A stretch of DNA of 26,012 bases from positions 1 through 26,012 of the IMG/VR virus record IMGVR_UViG_3300044641_002868, one strand, 5' to 3'. A program made the position numbers and the translations under genes. Positions 7,987-16,679 of this stretch are shown here, piece by piece. The notes under the pieces were generated by a model. The model had not been told where the DNA came from. It made no database searches and saw nothing but the letters and a program-made list of their open reading frames with translations. Source of the stretch: a virus. Positions within the stretch are counted from its first letter, which is position 1. The number at the start of each line of letters is the position of its first letter.

Positions 7987-10005
7987 GTGACATTTGTTCC
8001 CATTAAAATACCCCCAGGTGTCATACGCCAAGCTACGCCATATGATCGCGCTAACACCTGGTGGGATACATCAAATGTGCGTTGGCTCTCTGGCGCCCTA
8101 ATGCCTATTGGTGGAAGCACACGTATTTCCTCCGACCCGCTACCTTCTCCAGTTAGAACGCTATTCCAGTGGCGTGATAATGCTTCTAGAGAATGGACAG
8201 CTGTAGGCCACGAAAGCGGCGTGAGCGTTCTATTTGGTTCGCTAACTGATGTTACGCCAGCTGGCTTCCAAGGTATGTCTGGCGTTGCTGGTGGTGGTTA
8301 TGGTTCACTGGATTGGGGAACGGATGAGATACCAATTAGCGACCCATCAGGAACTACGATTGCCTCTTCTGCTACTGTAACAATTACAAATGCTTCACCA
8401 GCTGTTATCACTTGGGTAAATCACGGATTTACAGATGATGATGTTGTTAGGTTTACAACAACTGGGGCATTACCGAGCGGATTAACTGTTGGCACATCTT
8501 ATTATGTCATTCCGCTTACGACAGACACATTTAGGGTATCTGGCCCATCAATTATAACCGGCTCTATATCTGGAACAACGCTGACCGTTAGCGCAGTCTC
8601 GTCAGGAACTGTTGCTGTAGGTCAATACATATCCGGCACAGGCATAACTGCTGGAACGAGAATTACCGCACTGGGAACAGGAACGGGTAGCACAGGCACT
8701 TATACTGTCAGTGTTTCGCAAACTGTGTCTAGCACGTCAATTAGTGCTTTAGGCAAAAACGGCGCAGCCGTTAATACATCAAGCGCTGGCTCTGGTGTTC
8801 ACACTGCTAACTGGATTGTTGGTCAGGATAACTACGGAAGACAACGCAGTTCCAACCCGCCAATTTTCCGCAAACCAGACCATTGGAGCTTTGCGAGTTA
8901 CGGTTCTGACTTACTAGGTCTTTGCTCATCAGATGGGCGCTTATTACATCTAACGCCAACTACAGGTATCGTTCCTAAGATGGACGTTCCATCGAATGCC
9001 CCTACAGGCAACTACGCTATGGCCGTTACGGCTGAGCGTTCAGTGATGCTTATGGGAGCGGGTGGAAATCCTCGACGCGTAGCCTGGTCAGACTTTGAAA
9101 ACTATAACGGCTGGACGTTTAACGTAAGCACAGGTCAAGCTGGTTATATTGACCTTGAAGCGTCGTCGCCAATTGTTACTGGCGTGCGCGTTAAGGAAGG
9201 CATTTTAGTTCTAACGCAACACGAATGTTTTCTGGTGCGCTATGTCGGTGCGCCGTATTTCTATGGCGTTGAGAAACTAGGTTCAACGACGTTCTCTGCT
9301 CCTTGCGCGATTGCATCTGGCGGTTCTTACACTGTCTGGTTTGGTGAGGAAGGTTTCTGGGTCTACTCAGGCGGCGCTATTCGCCTTCTCGATTGCCCGA
9401 TGTTTGGCGATATTAAACAAAACTACGATCCACTATATGGAAACTATCGCGCACATATGCACGAGAATGGCGCATTCCCAGAGTTTTGGTTCGACTATCC
9501 AGACATCAATGCAACTGACGGTGAGCCAAACCAGTATGTAATATGGAATTATGCAGATAATATCTGGATACGAGGCCAGAGAAATGTAACTGCATCTATT
9601 GGTGCTATTACTGCTAATTATCCAGTAGCCGCAAAGGTAGATAACAACATTTATCAGATGGAAGATGGCTGGACAGATGACGGCACATCTAGAGTAGGAC
9701 AGGTCTGGGCCGAAACATCTGTGTTGGATTTTGGGCAGGGCGATAGCTACGTTGAGTTAAATCAAGCTCTGGTAGCAAGCGACCCAGATAGTGATGTTAG
9801 CAACTACCAGATTAGATTTAAATCTAGATACGCCCCTAATCAAACTGAGGTATCATTTGGGCCTTATGCTCCAAGGGTAGATGGTTACACAGATACAAGA
9901 GTGTCTGGCAGAGATATCCGATTAAGAGTAGAGGCGACGAATGACGCCTACTGGAGCTTGGGGCAAATTCGTTTTGACGTTCAAAAGAATGGTGGCCGCC
10001 GATGA
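7987..10005 (+). CDS. tail nozzle / virion stabilisation-like protein with an inserted domain, 672 aa
   Basis: GTG start preceded by GAGGGG. Residues 1-110 ([44 protein letters not shown]) and 285-672 ([56 protein letters not shown]) look like the propeller-type nozzle/stabilisation protein of short-tailed phages, which closes the portal-adaptor channel. About residues 116-275 interrupt this with Thr/Gly-rich beta repeats ([38 protein letters not shown]), probably an inserted surface domain. The gene is AT-rich relative to the ejection genes downstream. ATGA overlap with the next gene suggests coupling. Family call is from recalled patterns. Confidence 0.7.
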   Translation: MTFVPIKIPPGVIRQATPYDRANTWWDTSNVRWLSGALMPIGGSTRISSDPLPSPVRTLFQWRDNASREWTAVGHESGVSVLFGSLTDVTPAGFQGMSGVAGGGYGSLDWGTDEIPISDPSGTTIASSATVTITNASPAVITWVNHGFTDDDVVRFTTTGALPSGLTVGTSYYVIPLTTDTFRVSGPSIITGSISGTTLTVSAVSSGTVAVGQYISGTGITAGTRITALGTGTGSTGTYTVSVSQTVSSTSISALGKNGAAVNTSSAGSGVHTANWIVGQDNYGRQRSSNPPIFRKPDHWSFASYGSDLLGLCSSDGRLLHLTPTTGIVPKMDVPSNAPTGNYAMAVTAERSVMLMGAGGNPRRVAWSDFENYNGWTFNVSTGQAGYIDLEASSPIVTGVRVKEGILVLTQHECFLVRYVGAPYFYGVEKLGSTTFSAPCAIASGGSYTVWFGEEGFWVYSGGAIRLLDCPMFGDIKQNYDPLYGNYRAHMHENGAFPEFWFDYPDINATDGEPNQYVIWNYADNIWIRGQRNVTASIGAITANYPVAAKVDNNIYQMEDGWTDDGTSRVGQVWAETSVLDFGQGDSYVELNQALVASDPDSDVSNYQIRFKSRYAPNQTEVSFGPYAPRVDGYTDTRVSGRDIRLRVEATNDAYWSLGQIRFDVQKNGGRR

Positions 10006-10244
10006 GCTTACCATTACCGCAGCCATCCTTTGGCACAGTTCCTAGACAATATGATGCGACATATTTCTCCGCGTTTATGTCGCTTCTATCTAGAAGATTG
10101 AGCCTATTAGCTGGCCCCAATATTGTTCAGCAACAGATATTGTTGCAAGCCCCTAACGGTACTGTTTATCAAGTTACAATCGATAATTCCGGCGTATTAA
10201 CACCTACGGTTGCTACACGCGGCGATGTCCAGCCACCAATCTAG
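10002..10244 (+). CDS. small virion-associated protein, 80 aa
   Basis: ATG overlaps the upstream TGA. The start [24 protein letters not shown] is a recurring opening of short phage proteins located just after the nozzle gene. The C-terminus ([20 protein letters not shown]) is beta-like. No membrane or catalytic motif is seen. A minor virion component is likely but not shown. The 3' end overlaps the next gene out of frame by 20 nt. Confidence 0.66.
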   Translation: MSLPLPQPSFGTVPRQYDATYFSAFMSLLSRRLSLLAGPNIVQQQILLQAPNGTVYQVTIDNSGVLTPTVATRGDVQPPI

Positions 10245-10590
10245 TTTACCGGCTCTTTTTGATAAGGCCTTAAAACTCGGCGGCAACACACACACAAGAG
10301 AAGATATTGCGGAAGGTATCAAGTCAGGTCGCTTCCAATATTGGGGCGATGACAAATGCTGCGTTGTCACCGAGATCATCCAGTATCCGCAAAAGCGGGT
10401 TCTGCATCTATTTATTGCTGCCGGAAATCTAAACAGATTATTCGAGGTCTATCTGCCGAGGGTTAAAACCTTCGCGGTTGAGAACGGCTGCTCATCCTTA
10501 ACCTCTGTTTCGCGCAAAGGCTTTCTCCGGCGTTTCCCGCCAGAGTTCAAGCCAAGATGCGTCACGTTTGAATGCGAATTGAAGGGATAA
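10225..10590 (+). CDS. GNAT-like small phage protein, possibly internal virion protein, 121 aa
   Basis: I place the start at ATG 10225; an in-frame TTG lies at 10210. The pattern of a variable N-terminus, VTEIIQYPQKRVLHLFIAAGN, then a helix ending FAVENGCSSLTSVSRKGFLRRF and a final FECELKG fits a shortened acetyltransferase-like fold. Genes of this kind lie between nozzle and ejection genes in many short-tailed phages, in the place of T7 gene 13. Enzymatic activity is not implied. The overlap of 20 nt with the upstream gene suggests coupled translation. Confidence in the reading frame is good; in function, low. Confidence 0.62.
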   Translation: MSSHQSSLPALFDKALKLGGNTHTREDIAEGIKSGRFQYWGDDKCCVVTEIIQYPQKRVLHLFIAAGNLNRLFEVYLPRVKTFAVENGCSSLTSVSRKGFLRRFPPEFKPRCVTFECELKG

Positions 10591-10594
10591 AGAA

Positions 10595-11698
10595 ATGTCG
10601 AAAGGCGGCGGCAACAATTACTACCCGATGCCGACAATCCAATCGAGCAATAGCAATACTGCTACGACGCAGAAAAACACGATCCCGGATTGGCTAACGA
10701 ACGCTTCTCAGTTCGGCATTCAGAACGCCAAGAACCTACTGAGCGCAGGCACCCCGCAATATAACAACCCCGTTGCTGCCGGTCTTAACGACGTCCAGCA
10801 GCAGGCCGGTAATTTAATCCAGGACAGCATCGGCGCCGCTCAGCCGTATTATGATCAGGCGCAGGGCGCGATCGATCGCTCAATGGAGGCGATCAATCCG
10901 GCGACGTTGGCGCAAGGGCTTTCTGGCATCGGCCAGTATATGAACCCCTACATCGACAACGTCGTCGATAGTGTTCGCGCCATCGGCCAGCAGAACCTTG
11001 ATCAATCCCTGAAGCAGACCGACGACCAGGCGATCGCCGCGAAGGCTTTCGGTGGATCTCGCCACGGCGTCCAGGAAGGCGTCGCAACTGCTCAGAACGC
11101 TCTGGGCATGAACAAGATGATCTCCGATCTCCTGCAGGGCGGTTACAACAGCGCTGTCAATTTGCTTGGCTCTGATGTCCAGACCGGGAATGCTGTAGCC
11201 CAGCAAAACCGCGCAAACGCTCTGTCAGGCGCCAATGCCCTTACAGGCCTCGGGACGACGGCGCGCGGGGCTAATGCCGCCGACATCAATAATCTGCTCA
11301 CCTACGGCAACCTCGGTCAGACAACCGAGCAAAATGCAATGGATAAGCTCTACAATCTTTGGCAGTTCCAGACGCAGTACCCGATGCAGGCGCAACAGGT
11401 TTACAACCAGACCGTCTCGTCAGCCCCTCATGACACCAGCTCCTCCGGCACGTCGATTGGAAGCACGTCGTCGATCGGCTGGGCGCCGCAGCAGCAGTCA
11501 TCCAGCAGTCCGCTTATGCAGGGTCTCGGCGGCCTGATGGGTCTCGGCAGCATGTTTGCCGCTCCTGCCAGCGGCCTTTCAGCGGTCGGTGGTCTGCTAG
11601 GCGCCGGCAAAGCTTTATTCGGATCTAGCCAGCCAACATACGATGGTTCTCTGACCTACCAGCCACTGGGTGGTCAAATGGTTCCAACCTATCGGTGA
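10595..11698 (+). CDS. DNA-ejection / internal virion protein, 367 aa
   Basis: Starts MSKGGGNNYYPMPTIQS with GGGATAAAGAA upstream. It is Gln/Asn/Ala rich with long amphipathic helices (about 30-280), including the motif AAKAFGGSRHGVQEGVA common in phage ejection-type proteins. The C-terminus has small hydrophobic Gly/Leu/Ala segments (LMQGLGGLMGLGSMFAAP, SAVGGLLGAGKALFG), which could insert into membranes. It is first in a run of four genes ordered like the ejection genes of P22-type phages (gp7/gp20/gp16). Role inferred from composition and order; no close homolog was checked. Confidence 0.65.
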   Translation: MSKGGGNNYYPMPTIQSSNSNTATTQKNTIPDWLTNASQFGIQNAKNLLSAGTPQYNNPVAAGLNDVQQQAGNLIQDSIGAAQPYYDQAQGAIDRSMEAINPATLAQGLSGIGQYMNPYIDNVVDSVRAIGQQNLDQSLKQTDDQAIAAKAFGGSRHGVQEGVATAQNALGMNKMISDLLQGGYNSAVNLLGSDVQTGNAVAQQNRANALSGANALTGLGTTARGANAADINNLLTYGNLGQTTEQNAMDKLYNLWQFQTQYPMQAQQVYNQTVSSAPHDTSSSGTSIGSTSSIGWAPQQQSSSSPLMQGLGGLMGLGSMFAAPASGLSAVGGLLGAGKALFGSSQPTYDGSLTYQPLGGQMVPTYR

Positions 11699-11704
11699 TG
11701 TAAC

Positions 11705-12337
11705 ATGACGCCTCAAGAGATTGCTTATCTGCGCGCTAAATCGCAGGCTGCTGGCTATAACGCCGACGACATCCTCAAGGTGATGAACTACGAAAGCTCT
11801 GGCCGCCCAGGCGTCTGGGGCGGCAAGAACAACGACTATTTTGGCTTGATCCAGTTCGGGCCAAACGAGCGCAAGCAGTTCGGCGTAGACACCAAGAACC
11901 CGTCAGCTCAGAACCAGATCGACGCCGCGATGAAATTCCTGGCGGCGCGCGGCTTCAAGCCTGGCATGGGCCTGCAGGATCTCTATTCCACCGTCCTTGC
12001 CGGCTCTCCTGGTCACTACAATCGCAGCGACGGCGCCGGCACTGTCGCCGAGCATGTCGCTAAGATGGGGGGTGGATCTCCGCTTGCTTACTCATCGTCC
12101 CCGAAAGCGGCGCCGACCAACATCGACGAGCTGATCGGCTTGCTGGACGCCGAGCAACCGGCGCCAGAGCCTGTTCCTATGCCGACTGTCCCGACCGGCC
12201 TGATAGGCATTCGCAAAGCTGCAATGGGCATCGCTGACGAGGGTCAGGACGAGGAAGACGATCTGCAGCAGCAGGCGATGCTTGATTTCCACAATAAGAA
12301 CCACGCCAAGGCTCTCGGCCTTCTTGGGGGTGAATAA
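11705..12337 (+). CDS. virion-associated lytic transglycosylase-like protein, 210 aa
   Basis: Residues 20-110 carry a lysozyme-like fold: ILKVMNYESSGRPGVWGG supplies the candidate catalytic Glu30, followed by DYFGLIQFGP, a long helix with NQIDAAMKFLAARG, and YSTVLAGSPGHYNRSDG. Such enzymes open a small hole in peptidoglycan during DNA entry. Residues 140-210 are a Pro/Glu/Asp-rich tail, probably a linker to other ejection proteins. It lies between two ejection-protein genes with gaps under 10 nt, supporting a virion rather than a lysis role. Confidence 0.75.
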   Translation: MTPQEIAYLRAKSQAAGYNADDILKVMNYESSGRPGVWGGKNNDYFGLIQFGPNERKQFGVDTKNPSAQNQIDAAMKFLAARGFKPGMGLQDLYSTVLAGSPGHYNRSDGAGTVAEHVAKMGGGSPLAYSSSPKAAPTNIDELIGLLDAEQPAPEPVPMPTVPTGLIGIRKAAMGIADEGQDEEDDLQQQAMLDFHNKNHAKALGLLGGE

Positions 12338-12339
12338 TT

Positions 12340-13767
12340 ATGCCGCTTCCGCTCGATGATTTCTTCCGCCGCATTACCGGACAGCCAATGGCCCTGCCTG
12401 GCGCCGTCGCTTCCTCCGGCCCTGTGACTGCCCCGACGCCGACCCCCGCCGCTGTCGCCGCTCCGACGATGCAGCAGCTGCAGCAGCAAGATTTCAACAA
12501 CGCCGCGCTAAGCCGCATGGGCCAGCTCGGGATGATGTTGGTGGCCGCCGGCCAGCGCATGACGCCGCGTGAGCGCGCGACGATCCTGGCGCAGGCGCCG
12601 CAGTATATGGACGGCATCCAGAACGACATGCAGATGGCGGCGCAGGCGCGTCTGATGAATAACCGTGCGCAGCAAGAGCAGTCTGACGCTGAGCGCCGCA
12701 GCGCTCTCTTTGAGCGCATGAAATCTGAGCCTGGCTTCGCTGAGAAATTTGGCGTCACGCCGGAAGCGCTTGCGACCCTGTCGCCGTCCTCCTTGGAGCA
12801 GATCGTCGTCCATCGCGCTACGCAGGATCCGCTCGACCGCGCCGCCAAGATCGCCGCGATCAACGCCGCGTCTAAACCAAAATTTGAGAAGGTAGGCACA
12901 AACCCGCTCGGCGAGGATCAGTATGGTTGGATCTATCCTGACGGGACGATCAAGCCTTATTCCGCCGGCGGCGGCAACGCCATGCCCTCCCTCGATGCGG
13001 TGGCGCAGCAGGCGACCGGCAAAAGCGGCAAAGAGGCGCTTGATGTCATCAAGAAGTCTTACCCGTCGCTTGCGTCTGAGGTTGAGGGTATTGTCAGCGG
13101 TCAGCAGCCATTCCCGACCAGGAAGCTCGGCACACAGGCCGGCGCTGTCCTGAATAGCTTGGTCAGCATGGTTGACCCGTCCTACAACGCCGCGACGTTT
13201 GACGTGCGCAAGAAGGCGCAGCTTGAACAGGCGAGCAACCAGCCCAATTCCGCCGGCGGCATGCGTAAGAACGCCGAGGTCGGCCTGCGCCATTTCAAAG
13301 CCCTGATGGATTACTCCAACGCTCTCCCGCAGAACGACTGGGGCATGTTCTCAGGCGCCGCGAACGCATACGACGTTTATTCAATGAAACGTAAGGCCGA
13401 CGCTGGAGATCCCAACGCTCTCGCCGTGAGCAATTATCTGCAGACGATGGAGATCGGCGGCGACGAAATGGCGAAGGCTCTCGGCATCGCATCTGAGGGT
13501 GGCCGCGAGAAGATCAAGGAGCTGTTCGACCCCGCGCTTGGTAAAGCCGCTGTTCAGGCTCGCATCCGCAACCAGATCCGGCTCCTGGGAGAGAAGATTG
13601 GCGTCCAGGACGAAGAGTGGCGGAACACGATGGGGCCGACTGCTCAGTCGCTGATCAAGCCAGAGATCGCTGAGATCCTGAAGCTGGGCGAAGATCCGAA
13701 AGCGCAGCCCGCCCCGCAGCAGAACAATCTCCCGCATGGCGTTCGCTCAATCAGAAGGGTCAACTAA
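12340..13767 (+). CDS. internal virion / DNA-ejection protein, 475 aa
   Basis: The N-terminus has a Pro/Ala/Thr-rich stretch (residues 20-45), then helix-rich sequence with QQLQQQDF, ATILAQAPQYMDGIQNDMQM and charged coiled-coil segments (about 100-130). The middle holds a short beta region GEDQYGWIYPDGTIKPY (about 193-209). The C-terminal half is helical (AALVNSLVSM-type, GGMRKNAEVGLRHFKALMDY). No enzyme motif is evident. Position between the transglycosylase and a large Gly/Ala-rich gene fits a DNA-injection complex component. Stop and next ATG overlap by one base (TAATG). Confidence 0.64.
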   Translation: MPLPLDDFFRRITGQPMALPGAVASSGPVTAPTPTPAAVAAPTMQQLQQQDFNNAALSRMGQLGMMLVAAGQRMTPRERATILAQAPQYMDGIQNDMQMAAQARLMNNRAQQEQSDAERRSALFERMKSEPGFAEKFGVTPEALATLSPSSLEQIVVHRATQDPLDRAAKIAAINAASKPKFEKVGTNPLGEDQYGWIYPDGTIKPYSAGGGNAMPSLDAVAQQATGKSGKEALDVIKKSYPSLASEVEGIVSGQQPFPTRKLGTQAGAVLNSLVSMVDPSYNAATFDVRKKAQLEQASNQPNSAGGMRKNAEVGLRHFKALMDYSNALPQNDWGMFSGAANAYDVYSMKRKADAGDPNALAVSNYLQTMEIGGDEMAKALGIASEGGREKIKELFDPALGKAAVQARIRNQIRLLGEKIGVQDEEWRNTMGPTAQSLIKPEIAEILKLGEDPKAQPAPQQNNLPHGVRSIRRVN

Positions 13768-15431
13768 TGCCGACATTTGAAATCGTCGGGCCTGACGGCG
13801 GCACCTACCACATCGACGCCGACAACGAAGAAGCGGCGCTTTCCGCATTTCATCCCGAAAGCAGCTTTGCCGCCGGCATGATGCGCAAGTTCAAGCAGGG
13901 CGCTGCGCTTGGTTTTGGCGACGAGGCGTCAGCTGCTCTGAAAGGGATCTTTGGCGGTCGCGGCGCTGTCGGAGACACGTTCGGCGAGCGATACACAAAC
14001 GCGCGCGATTATGAGCGGCGCGCCCTGGACGCTGCAGATAAATCGACCGGCTGGTATGGCACTGGCGCCGAGCTTGTCGGATCCATCCCCGCGTCGATCG
14101 CCGGCGGCGAGGTATTCACCGGCTTGCGCGGTCTCATGGCCGGCAAAAAAGCGGTTGAGGCGGGTGTCCCTCTGCTCACCAGAGCTGGAGCGTCACTGCC
14201 TGTGGCTACGGAGGGCGCTGGCGGGTCTTTGCCGGCGGTCGCTGGATCTGTCGCTCCCAGAGCTGCAGTCGCTCCTACGGCTTCCAGAGCCAATTATGAG
14301 GCGCTGAAAAACAGCATGGGCGCGGGCGCTGTCACTGGCGCAGTTCAGGCGGCAGGCGATGCTGACACGATCGCCGAGATGCCGGATCAGATGCTAAAAG
14401 GCTCCCTGGTTGGCACGGTCGGCGGCGCGGCAGGACACGCCATTGGCGCCGGCGTCAGAGGCGCGGCTGCTATGACGAATGCCGCCGAGCGGGTCGCGCG
14501 ATCGCCGTCAACCGATACGCTGAAATCCAGAGCGCAGGGCTTCTACGACGCATTCGAGAACTCCGGCGGTCGTTATACGCCGGCATTCGTCGATGATCTC
14601 CGCGCCGGCATTCTATCCAGGCTTCAGGACGAAGGCTGGTCTGCCGGCATCACCAAAAAGCCGATCGCCGTTGTTAAGGAACTCGACAAGCTCAAACAGA
14701 TGGGGCCGATGGGCCTTGGCCTGCCGACGCCGAAGCTGGTGCAGAATGTCAGGTCTATGATCCAAAACATCCGCCGAAGCGACGATGACGCCGAGGTTCG
14801 TTTTGGTTCGATTATGATGGATGAGTTTGACCGGATCTTATCCAACCCCGCCAACAATCACTATGTCGGCGGCAGCGGCCAGGAAGCCGCCGCTAATCTC
14901 AGAAACGCAAACAGCATCTGGCGCCAGTTTTCAAAAGCTGATGAGCTGGACGATGCGATGTGGCGCGCCAGGAACAGGGCGGGATCCACTTATTCCGGCG
15001 GCAACATCAACAACGCCATGCGCCAGAACCTCCGCAGCGTCTGGGAGAGAAACGGCATGGGAGCCTATACGCCAGACGAAAACGCCGCGATGAATGTCGG
15101 CGTCAACGGCAGCACGATTGAAAATCTCATGCGCAAGCTGGGGAATTATTCTCCATTGAAAGGGCCGGTATCGGCGCTGGCGCTTGGGTCGATCATGCAT
15201 GATTATCCTGAACTCGCAGCCATAATCACCGGCATTACGCACGGCGCTAAAGTCACCGGCGATCAGCTGACGAGACGCAACGTCAACGAGGCGATGCGCG
15301 TCGTTAGAGCAGGCGGAACCCGGAACCCTGTTCTGCCTCCTCCAAATAGGATCCAGCGCGGCGCTGCTGCTGCGACGAGGCCGTTCGGCGGCATAGCGGG
15401 AGCTGCTGCTGTTCGAGGTCTCCTCGACTAG
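13767..15431 (+). CDS. large internal virion / DNA-ejection protein with hydrophobic segments, 554 aa
   Basis: Residues 1-27 (MPTFEIVGPDGGTYHIDADN) form a small ubiquitin-like beta motif often seen at the start of phage ejection proteins. Residues 40-240 contain several Gly/Ala-rich hydrophobic stretches (GAELVGSIPASIAGGEVF, MGAGAVTGAVQAAGDAD, SLVGTVGGAAGHAIGAGV), which could line a channel across host membranes. Residues 250-460 are charged and helical. The end again has Gly/Ala repeats (GAAAATRPFGGIAGAAAV). It is last in the ejection run, like P22 gp16 or T7 gp16. Function inferred from composition and order. Confidence 0.64.
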   Translation: MPTFEIVGPDGGTYHIDADNEEAALSAFHPESSFAAGMMRKFKQGAALGFGDEASAALKGIFGGRGAVGDTFGERYTNARDYERRALDAADKSTGWYGTGAELVGSIPASIAGGEVFTGLRGLMAGKKAVEAGVPLLTRAGASLPVATEGAGGSLPAVAGSVAPRAAVAPTASRANYEALKNSMGAGAVTGAVQAAGDADTIAEMPDQMLKGSLVGTVGGAAGHAIGAGVRGAAAMTNAAERVARSPSTDTLKSRAQGFYDAFENSGGRYTPAFVDDLRAGILSRLQDEGWSAGITKKPIAVVKELDKLKQMGPMGLGLPTPKLVQNVRSMIQNIRRSDDDAEVRFGSIMMDEFDRILSNPANNHYVGGSGQEAAANLRNANSIWRQFSKADELDDAMWRARNRAGSTYSGGNINNAMRQNLRSVWERNGMGAYTPDENAAMNVGVNGSTIENLMRKLGNYSPLKGPVSALALGSIMHDYPELAAIITGITHGAKVTGDQLTRRNVNEAMRVVRAGGTRNPVLPPPNRIQRGAAAATRPFGGIAGAAAVRGLLD

Positions 15432-15436
15432 CCGGC

Positions 15437-15550
15437 ATGCCGGACGACGAGATCCAATTCATCAAAGGGCTGTGCCTCATCGGTGCAGCCCTTTTTCTTT
15501 GCCGGCTGCTCTTCGACATCGGGCGGCTGCTCCGCTGGGAAATACAATGA
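15437..15550 (+). CDS. 37-aa small membrane protein at the head of the lysis cassette
   Basis: Reads MPDDEIQFIKGL, then CLIGAALFLCRLLFDIGRLL and a short basic tail. One hydrophobic helix spans about residues 9-26, with acidic residues before and Arg residues after. Its TGA overlaps the endolysin ATG (ATGA), which argues for a real coupled gene. No clear ribosome site is visible upstream, and a terminator-like hairpin lies inside the frame, so it may be weakly expressed. It could be a holin, an antiholin or a short leader gene. Confidence 0.45.
   Translation: MPDDEIQFIKGLCLIGAALFLCRLLFDIGRLLRWEIQ
15464..15497 (+). terminator. intrinsic terminator-like hairpin before the endolysin
   Basis: AAAGGGCTG (15464-15472) pairs with CAGCCCTTT (15486-15494), with further pairing inside, followed directly by TTC. 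The T-run continues the stem. It lies inside the 37-aa frame and 50 bases before the endolysin start, so it could lower lysis-gene expression relative to the virion genes. Confidence 0.55.
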
Positions 15551-15975
15551 TCAATTCTCGCAATCTCGCAGATCTTCATCCTGTCGTGCAGGACAAGGCG
15601 AAGAAATTCATCGCCGCTGCGAAGAAGGAGGGCATCGATGTCCTGGTTACTTCTACTTACCGCGACGCTGAAAGCCAGAACGCTCTTTACGCGCAGGGCC
15701 GCACAAAGGCGGGTCGTATTGTTACGAACGCGAAAGCCGGACAGTCCTGGCACAATTACCGCCTCGCGTTTGACGTCGTCCCGCTGGTGAACGGCAAGGC
15801 GATGTGGAACGACCTCCGCACGTTCCAGCGCCTCGGTCAGATCGGCAAGGGCGTCGGCCTGGAATGGGCCGGCGATTGGAAGACGTTCAAAGAATACCCG
15901 CACTTTCAATGGACGGGCGGTCTGACGCTCGCCCAGCTCCGCGCTGGGAAACAACCTCCGACGAAACTCGCATGA
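15547..15975 (+). CDS. endolysin, M15 (VanY-like) L-alanyl-D-glutamate peptidase, 142 aa
   Basis: Cuts the peptide part of peptidoglycan at lysis. The start MINSRNLADLHPVVQ and the motifs STYRDAESQNALYAQGRT, then QSWHNYRLAFDVVPL and EYPHFQW give the zinc set: His and Asp of HNYRLAFD plus the late His of EYPHF. Length is typical for single-domain phage M15 enzymes. There is no signal peptide, so it needs a holin. ATG 15547 is chosen because upstream codons overlap the small membrane gene and do not match the family. The canonical G in HNYGLAFD is R here, a mild variation. The next gene overlaps by ATGA. Confidence 0.88.
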   Translation: MINSRNLADLHPVVQDKAKKFIAAAKKEGIDVLVTSTYRDAESQNALYAQGRTKAGRIVTNAKAGQSWHNYRLAFDVVPLVNGKAMWNDLRTFQRLGQIGKGVGLEWAGDWKTFKEYPHFQWTGGLTLAQLRAGKQPPTKLA

Positions 15976-16115
15976 TCAGAGAACTTGCTCACTCAATTCT
16001 CGCGCTAGCCATGCTGGCCTGCATCCTAATCGGCGCGGCGTTCCTGACAGGATGTGAGACCGCAAAATATGCCGAGTGCATCGCCAGAGACAGAACCTCC
16101 AACCCCTGCAACTAG
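15972..16115 (+). CDS. 47-aa lipoprotein-like lysis-cassette peptide
   Basis: ATG overlaps the endolysin stop. The peptide has a charged start (MIRELAHS), a hydrophobic signal (ILALAMLACILIGAAFL) and a lipobox LTGC at about residues 26-29. A short 20-residue tail with two Cys (ECIARDRTSNPC) follows. This is the form of a small outer-membrane lipoprotein. It could be a second o-spanin-like peptide or an unrelated lipoprotein; a separate Rz/Rz1-like pair lies just downstream. AGGAGT follows its stop and serves the next gene. Confidence 0.6.
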   Translation: MIRELAHSILALAMLACILIGAAFLTGCETAKYAECIARDRTSNPCN

Positions 16116-16124
16116 GAGTAAAAT

Positions 16125-16298
16125 ATGTTGACCTCTTGGAAAACGACCATCCCCGGCATCCTGGCGCTTTTGGCCGTCGCCTGGAATGCTTGGCAGACCA
16201 AAACCATTAATATTGATGACGTCATCGCCGCTCTGGTAGGCGTCGGCCTTGTCCAGGCCAAGGATTGGAATGTCACCGGCGGAAATAAAAGCCTGTGA
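16125..16298 (+). CDS. holin-like small membrane protein, 57 aa
   Basis: AGGAGT lies 5-6 nt before the ATG. The product MLTSWKTTIPGILALLAVAW-NAWQTK has one hydrophobic helix (residues 8-22), a short loop, a second weaker hydrophobic stretch (DVIAALVGVGLVQAKDW) and a TGGNK tail. The S/TWKTTIPGILAL start and the DWNVTGG ending are a recurrent pair in small proteins of phage lysis cassettes, often called holin-like. Its TGA overlaps the ATG of the spanin-like gene. Holin function is inferred. Confidence 0.58.
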   Translation: MLTSWKTTIPGILALLAVAWNAWQTKTINIDDVIAALVGVGLVQAKDWNVTGGNKSL

Positions 16299-16507
16299 TG
16301 ACGATCCTTATCATCGGCTTTCTGGGCGCTTTTGGCGTGACCCTATTTATCTTCGCTCTCTCTCTGGAGCGCGAGAAGGGTGTGCTGTCCGAGCGTCTGC
16401 GCAAGCTGGAGGAGCAGGCGGCGATCGACAAGAAGCGCGCCGAGATCATTGCTCAGGCAAGGACAGATGATGAAACGATCGATCGCCTTAACAGCGGCAC
16501 TTTTTAA
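16298..16507 (+). CDS. inner-membrane spanin-like (Rz-like) protein
   Basis: ATG 16298 overlaps the upstream stop (TGATG); a GTG three bases earlier is less likely. An N-terminal helix (TILIIGFLGAFGVTLFIFAL) anchors the protein. A charged coiled coil follows (LEREKGVLSERLRKLEEQAAID, then KKRAEIIAQARTDDETIDRL). This is the i-spanin design that reaches across the periplasm. The protein is 69 aa, short for an Rz, so the reach would be limited. The downstream lipoprotein gene starts inside its 3' end in another frame, as for Rz/Rz1. Confidence 0.55.
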   Translation: MTILIIGFLGAFGVTLFIFALSLEREKGVLSERLRKLEEQAAIDKKRAEIIAQARTDDETIDRLNSGTF

Positions 16508-16679
16508 TCTCGCTGCCTGCCAATCAACCGGGGGCAGCGGTTGCCCGCCCCTGGTCAATTATTCCGCCGACCAGATGAAGAGAGCCGCCGCTGAAATGCG
16601 AGCGCTTCATAAAGACGCCGAGCTGCGCCGCCTGGTTACTGACTATGGCAAATTCCGCGATGCTTGCAGGGTGAAATAA
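16467..16679 (+). CDS. outer-membrane spanin-like (Rz1-like) lipoprotein, 70 aa
   Basis: Starts MMKRSIALTAALFNLAACQS, a signal peptide with lipobox LAAC; ATG 16470 is an equally possible start. The mature part (STGGSGCPPLVNYSADQMKR, then AAAEMRALHKDAELRRLVTDYG) is helical with a short Pro-containing start. Upstream bases AAGGAC fit a ribosome site. The gene overlaps the Rz-like gene by about 40 nt out of frame. Together these features suggest the outer partner of a two-component spanin, which fuses inner and outer membranes in the last lysis step. It is less proline-rich than classic Rz1. Confidence 0.55.
   Translation: MMKRSIALTAALFNLAACQSTGGSGCPPLVNYSADQMKRAAAEMRALHKDAELRRLVTDYGKFRDACRVK

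Noticed and set aside
12177-13293. Long open frames on the - strand (240 and 261 codons) opposite the ejection genes
   Set aside because: They run antisense to well-supported + strand genes in GC-rich codons, where stop codons are rare on the other strand. Their products are Arg/Cys/Ser-rich and low in normal protein pattern, with no ribosome sites.
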